Source: Methanofollis sp. (GTDB lineage Archaea; Halobacteriota; Methanomicrobia; Methanomicrobiales; Methanofollaceae). Taken from it: a stretch of 5,770 nucleotides of DNA. The DNA lies in assembly GCA_028696365.1 (NCBI GenBank), contig JAQVHG010000149.1, forward strand, positions 1 to 5,770. Direction: 5' to 3'. The translations under genes were made by a program, and so were the position numbers. Shown piece by piece: positions 3,987-5,770 of this stretch. The notes under the pieces were generated by a model. It saw only the letters and a list, made by a program, of their open reading frames with translations. It was not told the DNA's origin and made no database searches. How positions within the stretch are numbered: position 1 is the first letter of the stretch; each line of letters begins with the position of its first letter.

Positions 3987-5770
3987 AGTGTGCGCTTATC
4001 GGGAACCCGAGCGTCGGCAAATCGCTCATCTTTAATCAACTCACAGGGCTCGGGGTCGAAGTAAGCAACTATCCAGGGACCACCGTCGAGTTGATGCAAG
4101 GGACACTCTGCTATCACCAGTCCTCGATTGAAGTCATCGACCTGCCTGGGATATATTCTCTGGACGGCGACTCAGCTGAAGAAGAGTTGGTCAGGACCTA
4201 CCTGATGACCGAAACTCCAGAGGTCATCGTCGCCGTCCTCGACGCCACCAGGCTTGAGCGCAACCTCTACCTCCTCCTCCAGGTGGCTGAATACGGGATC
4301 CCGACTGTCGTTGTCCTGAACATGATCGACGAGGCCGCGGCCCAGGGGATCTCCATCGACCGCACGCGCCTCTCCCGCCTCCTTGGTGGCCTGCCGGTCA
4401 TCGAGACCGCCGCCACCCAGGGGAAAAATGTGGGGGAGATCATCCCGGCGGTCCTGAGTGAAGCAAAGACCTCCACGCTCTCGGTCCCGTATAATCCCCA
4501 GGTCGAGGCTGGGATCAGGAGCCTGGAGAAACTCTATGGCGCCTCCAGGCTCCAGGCCCTCCAGGCCCTCCAAGGGATTGGGGACGAGTCCACTCTTCTT
4601 GAAGGAGCGCAGACGATCGCAGACGAGATCGAGGCCAGGAACCATATGGCCCCCGACCAGATCATCGCTGCAAACCGCTACCTCTGTGCCCGCCGGATCA
4701 TCGAGTCCGTCGTCGGGGCCCAGGAACCTGACCGCCGGTTCTCTCTCGACCGTCTCCTGACAAAGGCCTTCCCAGGCATCCCAATCCTTGTGCTGGTCCT
4801 CCTCTCGATGCTGATCACGGTCTTCGTCGCCGGATCGTTCCTTGAAGAACTGATCGTCGAGAACTTCAACCTCTATGTCATCGATCCGTTCCTGGCCCTT
4901 GGTCTCCCTCCACTTGCTGAGACCCTCGGCCACGCCACTCTCCTTGCGATCGTGGCCGGGCTCGGGATCGCCTTCCCCTTCGTCTTCATCTTCTACATCC
5001 TCCTCTCGATCATCGAAGACTCAGGCTACATGACCAGGGCCGCCTTCCTTGCCGACAGAGCGATGCACCACCTCGGGCTTCACGGCGGCGCCCTCATCCC
5101 GATGGTGATGGCCTTCGGGTGCAACGTCCCTGCGGTCATGGCGGCCGGGCAGATGCGGAGCGGTCGGGAAAAGACCATCGCCGCCTTTCTCATCACGATG
5201 GTCCCCTGCTCGGCAAGGACCGTGATCATCGCCGGGATTGTCGCCGCCTTTGTAGGGATCGGTGCGGCCCTCTCAGTCTATCTCATCGTCATGGCGCTCA
5301 TCCTGCTCACCGGCTACGTCCTCGCGAGGTACATCCCTGGCGGGCAGTATGGCATGATCCTCGAGATGGCTCCCCTCCGCCGCCCTGACCCAGTCCTTGT
5401 GCTGCGCAAGTCATGGGAGCGGATCAAGGAGTTTCTCTTCATCGCCATGCCTCTCCTCCTTGCTGGGAGTATCGTCCTCGGGGCGCTGGACTATTTCGGA
5501 TACGTTGAGGCCTTTTCCACGGCGGTCGCCCCTATCTCAGAAGGGGTGCTCGGCCTCCCTGCCTATGCCTCTACTGCCCTCCTCTTTGGGATCCTTAGGA
5601 AAGAGATGGCCTTCGAGACCCTTGCAGTCCTTGCCGGGACGACCGACCTCGCCTCGGTGATGACCGCCGTGCAACTCTACACCTTCGCCGTGATCAGCGT
5701 CCTCTTCGTCCCCTGTATCTCCACCATCGCCGTCCTCCTCAAGCAGGTGGGGACCAAGATCACGCTTGCG
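3983..5770 (+). CDS. feoB: Ferrous iron transporter FeoB (3' end beyond the window)
   Basis: FeoB is a membrane protein with a cytoplasmic GTPase domain that drives Fe(II) uptake. The 596 codons present are open to the last base, so the gene is cut by the window; archaeal FeoBs are usually somewhat longer, so a last segment is probably missing. The G domain shows GNPSVGKS (G1, 7-14), NYPGTTVE (switch I/G2, 29-36), DLPG (G3, 53-56), NMID (G4, 113-116) and ETAATQG (G5 region, 141-147). A helical spacer (about 165-255) leads to the membrane part: hydrophobic segments near 266-284, 319-345, 398-450, 483-503 and 560-588, with the family signatures EDSGYMTRAAF (345-355), FGCNVPAVMA (378-387), PCSAR (408-412), LRKEMAFETL (538-547) and VPCISTIAV (576-584). 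The P-loop has Ser10 where most FeoBs have Asn. An in-frame CTCCAGGCC tandem repeat (4550-4567) encodes LQALQA. It follows the regulator-FeoA gene with a 4-base overlap; no separate feoA is seen before it. Confidence 0.96.
   Translation, partial: MKCALIGNPSVGKSLIFNQLTGLGVEVSNYPGTTVELMQGTLCYHQSSIEVIDLPGIYSLDGDSAEEELVRTYLMTETPEVIVAVLDATRLERNLYLLLQVAEYGIPTVVVLNMIDEAAAQGISIDRTRLSRLLGGLPVIETAATQGKNVGEIIPAVLSEAKTSTLSVPYNPQVEAGIRSLEKLYGASRLQALQALQGIGDESTLLEGAQTIADEIEARNHMAPDQIIAANRYLCARRIIESVVGAQEPDRRFSLDRLLTKAFPGIPILVLVLLSMLITVFVAGSFLEELIVENFNLYVIDPFLALGLPPLAETLGHATLLAIVAGLGIAFPFVFIFYILLSIIEDSGYMTRAAFLADRAMHHLGLHGGALIPMVMAFGCNVPAVMAAGQMRSGREKTIAAFLITMVPCSARTVIIAGIVAAFVGIGAALSVYLIVMALILLTGYVLARYIPGGQYGMILEMAPLRRPDPVLVLRKSWERIKEFLFIAMPLLLAGSIVLGALDYFGYVEAFSTAVAPISEGVLGLPAYASTALLFGILRKEMAFETLAVLAGTTDLASVMTAVQLYTFAVISVLFVPCISTIAVLLKQVGTKITLA

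Noticed and set aside
4172..4933. A 253-codon minus-strand open frame antisense to feoB
   Set aside because: It is a shadow of the GC-rich codon pattern of feoB, whose sense frame carries all the FeoB motifs.

Overview
The window looks like chromosomal DNA of a euryarchaeal methanogen, most likely Methanomicrobiales (Methanoculleus/Methanofollis-like). The evidence is an archaeal TATA box at leaderless distance from a start codon, an oligo-T terminator, GC-rich third codon positions, an archaeal-type FeoB and cis-prenyltransferase, and GC-rich palindromic intergenic repeats. The lineage is an inference from sequence style, not a database match.

Layout: two divergent two-gene operons are separated by about 820 bp of repeat-rich non-coding DNA. 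On the minus strand, a family X DNA polymerase with a C-terminal PHP domain (2495 to 804) is followed, with an ATGA stop/start overlap, by a cis-prenyltransferase-family protein (807 to 217). The second protein has lost the N-terminal catalytic motif, so it resembles the accessory (NgBR/Nus1-type) subunit of a heteromeric cis-prenyltransferase. A run of seven T residues just after its stop is a likely terminator. On the plus strand, a DtxR-type metal-dependent regulator fused to a FeoA domain (3315 to 3986) overlaps by ATGA the start of feoB (3983 to beyond the window end), forming a self-contained ferrous iron uptake and sensing operon.

The intergenic stretch 2496-3314 carries the polX promoter, a hairpin-forming repeat, two related GC-rich palindromes and candidate operator-like inverted repeats upstream of the iron operon. 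The hairpin repeat has a second, inverted copy at 128-166, beyond the other end of the polX operon, so the two copies bracket that operon. Bases 1-216 hold no gene that I can support.

The points most worth a second look are the apparently non-catalytic cis-prenyltransferase coupled to a repair polymerase, the inverted repeat pair around that operon, a Gly-to-Arg change in the PolX nucleotide-binding GS motif, the regulator-FeoA fusion next to FeoB, and an Asn-to-Ser change in the FeoB P-loop. No clearly new system is visible.
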